From CALXQW01 sp031553045 (GTDB lineage Bacteria > Verrucomicrobiota > Verrucomicrobiia > Opitutales > Intestinicryptomonadaceae), in the NCBI GenBank assembly GCA_031553045.1, contig JAVBLZ010000001.1, positions 1-64,000 on the forward strand: a stretch of 64,000 nt of DNA, in the 5' to 3' direction. A program made the position numbers and the translations under genes. The notes under the pieces are model-generated. The model was not told where the DNA came from. It did no database searches and saw only the letters and a list, made by a program, of their open reading frames with translations. Of the stretch, positions 44,069-50,185 are shown piece by piece (the stretch's first letter is position 1; every line of letters begins with the position of its first letter).

Positions 44069-45415
44069 GTGAAAAAACGCACACAAATTTTAACAGCATC
44101 TTTATCTATTTACATCTTTTTTGTATCTTTGGTTTTTGCCGAAAGCAAAAAAATTGCAGACTATGAATTTTCCATCAAGTGCGATAGACCTGATGCAAAC
44201 TACAAAATCGGCGAAGAAGCTTCCTTCACTTTTGCGCTGAAAAAATCGGGCGTCCCTGTTGATGGCTTTGAATTTGAAGCAGAGATTTCCAAAGACGGCG
44301 TAGCTTCCATTAAAAAACTTGACGCCAAAACAAATGACGAAGGCAAAGCGGTATTCAAAGGCAGCCTGAATGAAGCCGGATTCTTGCGCTGCACAATTTC
44401 ATTCAAGATTCCCCAAACAGAAAAATTTTACGTCATGATAGCGGGTGCCGCATACGAGCCTCTCAAGATTTCCCCCAGCCTTCCCGTCCCCGCAGACTTT
44501 GAATCTTATTGGAAAAAGCAAAGGGAAATTTTGGACTCCGTACCGATGAATCTTACAATCAAAAAACGGGAAAATTACAACAAAGCCCCCGTGCCGGCAG
44601 ATATAGAACTCTATGAAGTGATAGCAGACACTTATCAGGGGAAAATCTACGCATTTATGTCTATGCCCAAAGACGCAAAGCCAAAGAGCTTGCCCGCAGT
44701 TGTAATTGCGCACGGCGCAGGCGTGAGGGGTTCTCAGGCGCCCGTGGCGATGAGCTGGGCAAAGATGGGTTTCTTGGCATTAGACTTTAACGCTAATGGC
44801 GTCCCCAATGATTTGCCCTCAAAAACTTATATGGAAATGAGAGACAATGAACTTAAAGAATACTATTTAAAAGGCTTGGGCAATAGAGACACCATGTTTT
44901 TTAGATTTCTTTTTATGCGTCTTATGAGGGCTATGGACATACTAACTTCACAGCCACAGTGGGATGAAAAAGTTTTGGTTTCTTATGGCCGCAGTCAAGG
45001 CGGCGGACAGGCTATTGCTGCGGCGGGTCTGGATAAGCGCGTAACTTTGATAGTATCGCACATAGCGGCAATTTGCGACCATAGCGGCGTTGTTGTCGGC
45101 AGGGCAAACGGATGGCCAAGAGTGTTTTCACCCGTCGCCAAAGACGGCTCTTATGATAAAAAAATCGTCGAAGAAGCCAGATATGTAGATGCCATGAACT
45201 TTGCCGCTATCACCAATGCCGAAGCATTTTTCTCTTTGGGTTACGCAGATAAAACTTGTCCACCCACAAGCACCTTTGCGGCGTACAACAATATCAAAAA
45301 TAAAAAAGAACTGTTTGTAATGGTAGAGGCAGGACACTCTGTAAGCGCCGAAGCCACTGAAGCTGGAGAAGCTGCCGCCCTAAAACACGTTGAACAAATG
45401 AAAAAAAATAATTAA
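44069..45415 (+). CDS. Secreted CE7-family acetyl (xylan) esterase, copy 1
   Basis: A ~448-aa exported alpha/beta hydrolase. A GTG at 44069 (VKKRTQILTASLSIYIFF, a good signal peptide, cut near VFA|ESK) is the likeliest start; a TTG at 44012 gives 19 more residues. An N-terminal Ig-like domain spans about 30-135 (SFTFALKKSGVPVDGFEFEA). It leads to the CE7/AXE1 domain: LPVPADFESYWKKQREIL, VIAHGAGVRGS (oxyanion region), nucleophile elbow VSYGRSQGGGQAIAAAGLD (Ser near 307), acid in LGYADKTCPP and catalytic His in VEAGHSVS. CE7 enzymes remove acetyl groups from xylo-oligosaccharides and cephalosporin-like esters. A second copy follows seven bases later. Confidence 0.88.
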   Translation: MKKRTQILTASLSIYIFFVSLVFAESKKIADYEFSIKCDRPDANYKIGEEASFTFALKKSGVPVDGFEFEAEISKDGVASIKKLDAKTNDEGKAVFKGSLNEAGFLRCTISFKIPQTEKFYVMIAGAAYEPLKISPSLPVPADFESYWKKQREILDSVPMNLTIKKRENYNKAPVPADIELYEVIADTYQGKIYAFMSMPKDAKPKSLPAVVIAHGAGVRGSQAPVAMSWAKMGFLALDFNANGVPNDLPSKTYMEMRDNELKEYYLKGLGNRDTMFFRFLFMRLMRAMDILTSQPQWDEKVLVSYGRSQGGGQAIAAAGLDKRVTLIVSHIAAICDHSGVVVGRANGWPRVFSPVAKDGSYDKKIVEEARYVDAMNFAAITNAEAFFSLGYADKTCPPTSTFAAYNNIKNKKELFVMVEAGHSVSAEATEAGEAAALKHVEQMKKNN

Positions 45416-45422
45416 TTATTTT

Positions 45423-46739
45423 ATGAAAAAACATCTAATAAGCATAATATCAATTATCTATCTTGCGCTCTATTTAAACGCAGGTACGCTTGAAGAAGCG
45501 GGATACACAATCACCTTGTTTGCGGATAAAGAAGGCAACGTTTATAAAAAGTCGGACAAAGCCAAGCTTTCTCTGACAGCCTCAAAAGGCGCTGAGACCA
45601 TCCCCAATATAGACGTCAAGTGGGAAATCTCACACGGGGGCGCCGAGACAACCAAAGACCGCCCTACGACAAAATTAGTAGACGGCAAATCAGAACTTAT
45701 CGTAACTTCAGATAAGGCGGGAATCCTGCTTTGCAAAGCCTATGTCAATTTGCCTGGGATGAAAAAATCTTGCGTCGTAACAGGTGTTGCGTTTGACCCT
45801 TTTGAAATCCAACCCAGCCTACCTGTGCCCGATGATTTTGATACTTACTGGGCGGCGCAAAAGAAAATCCTGAAAGATATCCCAATGAATATTAAAATTA
45901 AAGAGATTACCGAAAAAGTGCCGCCAAATCTTTCAACATTTGAAGTTGAGGCGGATACTTTCAAGGGCAAACTCTACGCATATATATCTTTCCCAAAAGA
46001 CGCCAAGGCAAAGAGCCTGCCTGTCCTTATAAACGCACACGGAGCAGGCACAAGGGGCTCAAACAAAACCACCGCCGAGCACTGGGCAAATCTTGGTTAT
46101 CTTTCAATGGATTTTAATGCGCACGGCCTTGACTTTGGGCTGAAGCCTGCCGAATACAAGGCATTTGACCCTGATAAAAACAAAGTACGCAAAAATTCCC
46201 ACAGCAAAGACGATTTGTTTTTCAGGGAACTTTTTATGAGAGTCATGCGCGCCATAGATGTAATTTGCGAGCAACCGCAGTGGGACGGTAAAGTTTTGGC
46301 GTTTATAGGCACAAGCCAAGGCGGCGGGCAAGCAATAGCCGCCGGCGGCTTAGATGAACGTGTTAACATAGTTGCCGCAAATGTTCCCGCAATTTGCGAC
46401 CACGCAGGGGCTGTCGCAGGCAGAATGCCCGGCTGGCCGACATTTGCAGCTTTAGATAAAGAAGGCGCTTACGACAAGAAGGCTGTCGAAGAAACCAGAT
46501 ATGTTGACGGAATGAATTTTGCCGCACGCATAACAAAAGCCCGCACATTGATTTGCGTTGGGCTATGCGATACCGCCTGCGTACCGGAAGCGGTTTATGC
46601 GACCTTCAACAATGTAAAAAGCAAAAATAAACAAATTGTGAATTACCCCGAAGCCTCGCACGCACTGCCCAAAGATGCGATGAAGGTGCAAGAAGATTTT
46701 GTAATAAGAAATACGGCAGAAATAAAGTCTGATAAATAG
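45423..46739 (+). CDS. Secreted CE7-family acetyl (xylan) esterase, copy 2
   Basis: A 438-aa paralogue of the gene immediately upstream with the same domain order: signal peptide KKHLISIISIIYLALYLNA, an Ig-like domain (about 25-130), then CE7 with VPDDFDTYWAAQKKIL, INAHGAGTRGS, nucleophile elbow FIGTSQGGGQAIAAGGLDER (Ser near 298), acid in VGLCDTACVP and His in PEASHALP. The full catalytic set is retained in both copies, so they may differ in substrate. They are co-transcribed (seven-base gap) and end at a strong bidirectional terminator. Confidence 0.9.
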   Translation: MKKHLISIISIIYLALYLNAGTLEEAGYTITLFADKEGNVYKKSDKAKLSLTASKGAETIPNIDVKWEISHGGAETTKDRPTTKLVDGKSELIVTSDKAGILLCKAYVNLPGMKKSCVVTGVAFDPFEIQPSLPVPDDFDTYWAAQKKILKDIPMNIKIKEITEKVPPNLSTFEVEADTFKGKLYAYISFPKDAKAKSLPVLINAHGAGTRGSNKTTAEHWANLGYLSMDFNAHGLDFGLKPAEYKAFDPDKNKVRKNSHSKDDLFFRELFMRVMRAIDVICEQPQWDGKVLAFIGTSQGGGQAIAAGGLDERVNIVAANVPAICDHAGAVAGRMPGWPTFAALDKEGAYDKKAVEETRYVDGMNFAARITKARTLICVGLCDTACVPEAVYATFNNVKSKNKQIVNYPEASHALPKDAMKVQEDFVIRNTAEIKSDK

Positions 46740-46753
46740 TTCTATTTTTAAAC

Positions 46754-46790
46754 AAAAAAGGGTTTTCAATTAACGAAAACCCTTTTTTTT
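46754..46790. terminator. Strong bidirectional terminator
   Basis: GGGTTTTC / GAAAACCC stem with a seven-base loop, flanked by A6 on one side and T8 on the other so that it works in both directions. It sits between the convergent esterase 2 and methylmalonyl-CoA decarboxylase genes. Confidence 0.88.
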
Positions 46791-46822
46791 ACTTCAAATT
46801 TTCAGACCATGATGGATAGGCG

Positions 46823-47635
46823 CTAAAACAGAGACCTATTGACATCTGTAACTTTGCCCGTGAACTTTGGAGTACGTTTTTCAAAAAATGAATGTATGCC
46901 TTCAAGGTAGTCTGCACCGTTGTATATGACCGTGCGCAAAGATTCCAAAGCTTCATAAATTTCAGGGCTAATTTTTGCATTGCTCATAGAAAGCACCCTA
47001 AACTGCCGCTTTAAACACACCACAGATAAAATAGAATTCTTGCGTATATTGTCTAAAATGCGCTCATTCAAAATTTTCTTGAGCTCCGTTCTTGGCGCAA
47101 AATGATTTACCAAACGCAGATTATACGCCTCTGCGGCTGTAATTGGGGCGGCGGTAAAAAACATTTCTCTTGCTTTGTTAATCCCCAGTGCGCTGATAAA
47201 ACGCATGACGCCCGAAATATTATACGGTATGCCAAGCTTTGCAGGCGTGATTGCAAAAGTCGAGTCATCGCTGGCAACAATCATATCGCAAGTAACGCAC
47301 AAGTCGCAACCGCCGCCCCAAACAGAACCCGTTACATAAGCAATCACGGGCAATGGAGAATTTTCCACAGTCTGAAATAATCTTTCCATTGGGGTATTGA
47401 AACACAATGGGTCCCGCGTACCTTTGGGCAGTTCGTTAATGTCATGGCCTGCGCTGAACACTTTGGCGTCATCCGGCGCTTTTATCACAATCGCCACACA
47501 ATCGTCGCAAGAGCCCGCCGTTTTAATGGCGGCGGCAACGTCATCACACAAGTCCTTTGAAAGACAATTCAACCTCTTTGTATGCTGCATTTCAATAAAC
47601 GCAACCCTATCAATAAAATCCAATTTAACCAAACT
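46823..47635 (-). CDS. Methylmalonyl-CoA decarboxylase (crotonase family, YgfG/ScpB-like)
   Basis: A 270-aa cytosolic enzyme predicted to decarboxylate methylmalonyl-CoA to propionyl-CoA. It matches the E. coli ScpB (YgfG) pattern closely from memory: KRLNCLSKDLCDDV, VFSAGHDINELPKGTRDPL with the active-site His, SVWGGGCDLCVTCDMIVAS (oxyanion glycines), and TPAKLGIPYNISG with the active-site Tyr. The C-terminus EGIHSFFEKRTPKFTGK is also family-like. ATG 47635 (MSLVKLDF) is preferred over an in-frame start at 47677. No mutase, epimerase or CoA transferase of a succinate-propionate pathway is adjacent. A possible promoter with a perfect TTGACA lies just upstream. Confidence 0.88.
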   Translation of the reverse strand, partial: SLVKLDFIDRVAFIEMQHTKRLNCLSKDLCDDVAAAIKTAGSCDDCVAIVIKAPDDAKVFSAGHDINELPKGTRDPLCFNTPMERLFQTVENSPLPVIAYVTGSVWGGGCDLCVTCDMIVASDDSTFAITPAKLGIPYNISGVMRFISALGINKAREMFFTAAPITAAEAYNLRLVNHFAPRTELKKILNERILDNIRKNSILSVVCLKRQFRVLSMSNAKISPEIYEALESLRTVIYNGADYLEGIHSFFEKRTPKFTGKVTDVNRSLF

Positions 47636-47660
47636 CATAGTCGTACTTTTTTTTCCCGAA

Positions 47661-47690
47661 ACCTTACCCGCCCACATCTAAAAATGTCAA
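47661..47690 (-). promoter_or_regulatory. Candidate promoter of the methylmalonyl-CoA decarboxylase gene
   Basis: Perfect TTGACA (rc of 47685-47690), 18-base spacer, TAAGGT (rc of 47661-47666), 26 bases before the ATG. The -35 lies inside a 13-bp sequence that recurs upstream of the methyltransferase gene. Confidence 0.4.
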
Positions 47691-47697
47691 TGAGATT
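47685..47697. repeat. 13-bp direct repeat, copy A
   Basis: TGTCAATGAGATT, identical to 48766-48778. Together the two copies bracket the transposase remnant and the methyltransferase gene. It also contains a TTGACA box on the minus strand. Confidence 0.6.
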
Positions 47698-47741
47698 CTG
47701 CCTTTAGAAACGCATATAATCACTATTTTTCGAATACATCA

Positions 47742-47906
47742 TCCCATATAGTAATCAGACGTTGTGCCAAATTCATACGCAATTTCTATCGTAGAATTTT
47801 CTTTTTAAAACTTTTGAAGTCGCTCTCGCTCATAGCTCTCTAAATTCTTGCCATGCTTGCGTAAGAGACATATCGGTTTTCTATTCCATTTTAAACGCAC
47901 AATGGT
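47742..47906 (-). pseudogene. ISL3-type transposase remnant
   Basis: A 55-codon minus-strand stretch with one internal TAA, no start and no C-terminus. The reading LKWNRKPICLLRKHGKNL followed by SYERERLQKF*KENS and IEIAYEFGTTSDYY resembles the ISL3 transposase segment of the type LLKNPENLT..ERERL..L.....L..AYELKE. It lies just after the methyltransferase stop codon. It is clearly non-functional, and shows that an insertion sequence once sat next to the methyltransferase. The family call is from memory of the motif only. Confidence 0.55.
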
Positions 47907-47922
47907 TACTTGTAGACCTTAG

Positions 47923-48651
47923 TTATAGCCTCCATGACAGTATTCTGGTCAGTATGGGATTGTAATTTTCAGTTCTTAAGAACAGCCTTTTTTTCTTCAA
48001 AGGATGGAAGCCTATATCTTTAAATTCTTTAAGAAAACGTTGTTTGGTATATTTATTACAATGCATACCTTTTGTTTCTTCTATTAAATCCGTATACGAC
48101 GGATTTATGTACACTCCCGTTTTTGCAAAATCCTCGTCTATCCTGTAAAAAGGTGTGTGGGCGATAAATAGGCAGCCCTCTTTTGTTATTTCTTTTAATA
48201 GAAGAAACAATTCCTTAATTTCTGCAACGGGTATATGCTCAATGGCATCCAACAAAATAATGACGTCAATGTTTCGTTGTTTCAACACATCCTTATTATT
48301 TTTTATATGCAAAAGGGCGTCGTCGCAGACTATTTGGTAATTTTTATCGTGTATGTTTGGCATCACATACTCATTTGCCAAATCGTAAGCGGCCTGAGAA
48401 AAATCTATCCCGTAATACGAAGAGGCTTTATGCTGATAAATATACTTTATCGATTCTCCACGCCCGAAACCTATTTCAAGGACATTTCTCCCTCTGTAAT
48501 CTTTTATCAGTGACAAGGTTGATCGTATATCGTCGCAAATTTTCCCATTTAAAAAATCATCTCCGCCTATTGCACCATAGTTCACTTTTTCCCCATTTTC
48601 ATTTCTAGATAGAAAATAAGTTTTTGTATATTTTTCTTTTAAGAATCCCAT
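47923..48651 (-). CDS. Class I SAM-dependent methyltransferase (accessory)
   Basis: A 242-aa Rossmann-fold methyltransferase. Motif I is NVLEIGFGRGESIKYIYQH (about residues 56-74). The acidic loop YYGIDFSQAAYDLANEY follows, then the post-I/II region VIILLDAIEHIPVAEIKELF, where the EHI pattern is typical of small-molecule, lipid or sugar methyltransferases (UbiE/UbiG-like). There is no signal peptide. The substrate is unknown. Base composition is more AT-rich than core genes. It stands alone between an IS remnant and tRNA-Leu inside a pair of 13-bp repeats, which suggests it was acquired. The promoter appears to be at 48743-48771. Confidence 0.85.
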   Translation of the reverse strand: MGFLKEKYTKTYFLSRNENGEKVNYGAIGGDDFLNGKICDDIRSTLSLIKDYRGRNVLEIGFGRGESIKYIYQHKASSYYGIDFSQAAYDLANEYVMPNIHDKNYQIVCDDALLHIKNNKDVLKQRNIDVIILLDAIEHIPVAEIKELFLLLKEITKEGCLFIAHTPFYRIDEDFAKTGVYINPSYTDLIEETKGMHCNKYTKQRFLKEFKDIGFHPLKKKRLFLRTENYNPILTRILSWRL

Positions 48652-48742
48652 TTTTACTCCATTTCAATATTACCATGAGAAATCGCAAAGCCTAAGCCAA
48701 AGCGCTTTATTTAAGGATAAACTTTATCGTTTTATTGTTTGA

Positions 48743-48771
48743 ATTTAATTGCGACGTCAATGAGATGTCAA
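48743..48771 (-). promoter_or_regulatory. Candidate promoter of the methyltransferase gene
   Basis: TTGACA (rc of 48766-48771), 17-base spacer, TTAAAT (rc of 48743-48748), about 90 bases upstream of ATG 48651. The box overlaps the tandem 11-bp repeat. Confidence 0.45.
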
Positions 48772-48778
48772 TGAGATT
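48756..48778. repeat. Tandem 11-bp repeat (direct repeat copy B)
   Basis: GTCAATGAGAT occurs twice head-to-tail (48756-48766, 48767-48777). The second unit with its flanks equals the 13-bp copy A at 47685-47697. Confidence 0.65.
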
Positions 48779-48810
48779 TTAGACGAACAACAGGAAACTA
48801 TGCTTATAAA

Positions 48811-48848
48811 CAAAAAGAGCCTCCAGAATTTTGTGCTTGGAGGCTCTT
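48811..48848 (-). terminator. Terminator downstream of tRNA-Leu
   Basis: An 11-bp perfect stem (AAGAGCCTCCA / TGGAGGCTCTT) with a 12-base loop, followed on the minus strand by TTTTTG, ten bases past the tRNA 3' end. Confidence 0.82.
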
Positions 48849-48858
48849 AAAGAGAAAG

Positions 48859-48942
48859 TACCCAGAGTGGGGGTCGAACCCACATGAACTTGCGTTCGAT
48901 GGATTTTGAGTCCATTGCGTCTGCCAATTCCGCCATCTGGGC
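48859..48942 (-). tRNA. tRNA-Leu (anticodon CAA)
   Basis: An 84-nt class II tRNA on the minus strand beginning GCCCAGATGGCGGAATTGG. The acceptor stem GCCCAGA/TCTGGGT ends with discriminator A. The D-loop has GGCAGACGC. The anticodon stem-loop is ATGGA-CTCAAAA-TCCAT with anticodon CAA (reads UUG). A long variable arm (CGAACGCAAGTTCAT) and T-loop GTTCGAC follow. The 3' CCA is not encoded. Long variable arm plus discriminator A identify leucine. It is flanked by its own promoter and terminator. Confidence 0.97.
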
Positions 48943-48957
48943 AAAAATGAAAGTTGA

Positions 48958-48986
48958 TAGACTCAAAAAAAATTGTCCTTTGTCAA
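48958..48986 (-). promoter_or_regulatory. Candidate promoter of tRNA-Leu
   Basis: Perfect TTGACA (rc of 48981-48986) lies at a suitable distance (about 40 bases) from the tRNA 5' end. The -10 is weak (AGTCTA or GTCTAT at 17-18 bases). Confidence 0.45.
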
Positions 48987-49051
48987 GCTCTTTAAGAAAA
49001 TTTCTTGAAACTAAGCCGTATTTATAATTCATTAAATTTAAAATTTCACAC

Positions 49052-49810
49052 ATGTTTAATTGCAAACACCTATTAGTCGATGGCTGGAATGTGATACACG
49101 CCACTAAAGACATGAAAATCGCCTTGATTAAAGGAGAGGCGGAGCTTGCACAAAAAAAACTCCTCCAAGTTTTGGCAAACATTCACGATTCCCAGAATAT
49201 CAGGGTAAGCATTGTGTATGACGGTAAGGGAGAGGATATTCAGATAGAAAGACCGACCAAGGTTCTGACATTTTCTGAAGTCTATACGCCATCCTCAATG
49301 ACTGCGGATGAACTTATAGAACAGTTTTGCGCCAACACAAAAAATGCTGAAGACCTGCTTGTTGCAAGCGCCGACAATATGGTGAGGTTAACCGCCAGTG
49401 GTTTTGAAGTGCCAAGCATACATCCTGAAACCCTCATAAACTGGGCAAGCGGGGCAAAATCAAACATAAGCCGCAAAGTCTTTTTAAACAAATCAGGCAA
49501 TGAAAATTCTTGGAAAAGCGCCAACCCCTTTAACGCATTGGACGATTTTAATGAAGAACTTAAACTTGCCGCAAAGTTGGTGGAATTAAGACATAAAGAA
49601 GATAAATCTAAGGCAAGAAAAGAGTCTGTACAAAAAGAAAATTTGACGCCATCTGCGCCCTCTTTTGCCGAACTTTTAGACGGCAAACCGCAAAAGAAAA
49701 CCTTTAAACTTGGCGCTGCAGGCAGGCAAAAAGCCAAGCCTCTGACACAAACGCCCCAGACCCTAAAAAGTCTGGAAGATTTAACAAAAGCCTTCAAGAA
49801 AAAGAGCTGA
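49052..49810 (+). CDS. YacP/Rae1-like NYN-domain endoribonuclease
   Basis: A 252-aa protein whose first ~165 residues are a NYN (PIN-like) nuclease of the YacP family. HLLVDGWNVIHATKDMK carries the first acidic site and Asn. VSIVYDGKGEDIQIE and VLTFSEVYTPSSMTADELIEQF provide the central acidic residues. LLVASADNMVRLTASGFEV has the third Asp (normally VTSD). In Bacillus, Rae1/YacP cleaves mRNAs on translating ribosomes. The C-terminal ~85 residues are basic and low-complexity (RHKEDKSKARKESVQKENL), perhaps for RNA contact. A TATAAT box lies about 25 bases upstream of the ATG. It is divergent from tRNA-Leu. Confidence 0.88.
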   Translation: MFNCKHLLVDGWNVIHATKDMKIALIKGEAELAQKKLLQVLANIHDSQNIRVSIVYDGKGEDIQIERPTKVLTFSEVYTPSSMTADELIEQFCANTKNAEDLLVASADNMVRLTASGFEVPSIHPETLINWASGAKSNISRKVFLNKSGNENSWKSANPFNALDDFNEELKLAAKLVELRHKEDKSKARKESVQKENLTPSAPSFAELLDGKPQKKTFKLGAAGRQKAKPLTQTPQTLKSLEDLTKAFKKKS

Positions 49811-49870
49811 TGTACTATCTTTTAAATTTGTTTCAGTGCTACAAACTTTATTTACAAGACATTAGGCTGT

Positions 49871-49887
49871 CTGCGCCAAAGGCGCAG
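49871..49887 (+). terminator. Perfect hairpin after the NYN nuclease gene
   Basis: CTGCGCC-AAA-GGCGCAG, a 7-bp GC-rich hairpin about 60 bases past the stop. No T-run follows, so termination by it alone is doubtful. Confidence 0.3.
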
Positions 49888-49914
49888 CGTCAAAAATAAA
49901 CCTCACATTCGCAA

Positions 49915-50058
49915 TTAAAGAAAGTTTTGTAAGCACACCATCTCTTTGACAAAACCTAACTTACCCAATAAAGTAAATTTTGGAAGCACATTTCCCCTTT
50001 AATAAACCCAACTTTACCTATTAAAGAATGTTTTGGAAGCGCCCCACACACTTTAAAG
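49915..50058. repeat. 53-bp tandem repeat, about 2.7 copies
   Basis: Units start at 49915, 49968 and 50021 with an exact 53-base period. Each begins (T/A)TAAAG.A.., then TTTTGgAAGCaC, and the first two continue with a CTTT....AAAcC.AACtTAC tail. The third is cut short by the palindrome at 50059, where TTTAAAGTTTTGGCAGC looks like one more start. Two units differ at perhaps a quarter of positions. The stretch does not code, since 53 is not a multiple of three and stops are frequent. Confidence 0.75.
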
Positions 50059-50185
50059 TTTTGGCAGCACGGTTTGGATGAAGAACAAGGCGCAAAAAAA
50101 ATTGCGGGTCGTAGCGTACTAAATGTACGCAAGAGTCGCAATTTTTTGCAGCAACGCAGTTATTCGCCAAACAAGTCTGCCAAAA
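50059..50185. repeat. 127-nt imperfect palindrome / structured element
   Basis: Outer arms TTTTGGCAG (50059-50067) and CTGCCAAAA (50177-50185), then GTTTGG / CCAAAC (50072-50077 and 50167-50172), then GC-A8-TTGCG (50092-50106) against CGCAA-T6-GC (50137-50149). The innermost hairpin is perfect: GCGTAC-TAAAT-GTACGC (50114-50130). The right arm ends on the base before the stop codon of the FAD oxidoreductase. It could be a repeated extragenic element and/or a bidirectional transcript end. Confidence 0.7.

Noticed and set aside
47685..48942. Prophage or integrative element at tRNA-Leu
   Set aside because: The repeats do not match the tRNA 3' end and there is no integrase; only a small islet is supported.
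49915..50058. CRISPR array
   Set aside because: Repeats adjoin directly without spacers, drift between units, and no cas genes are present.
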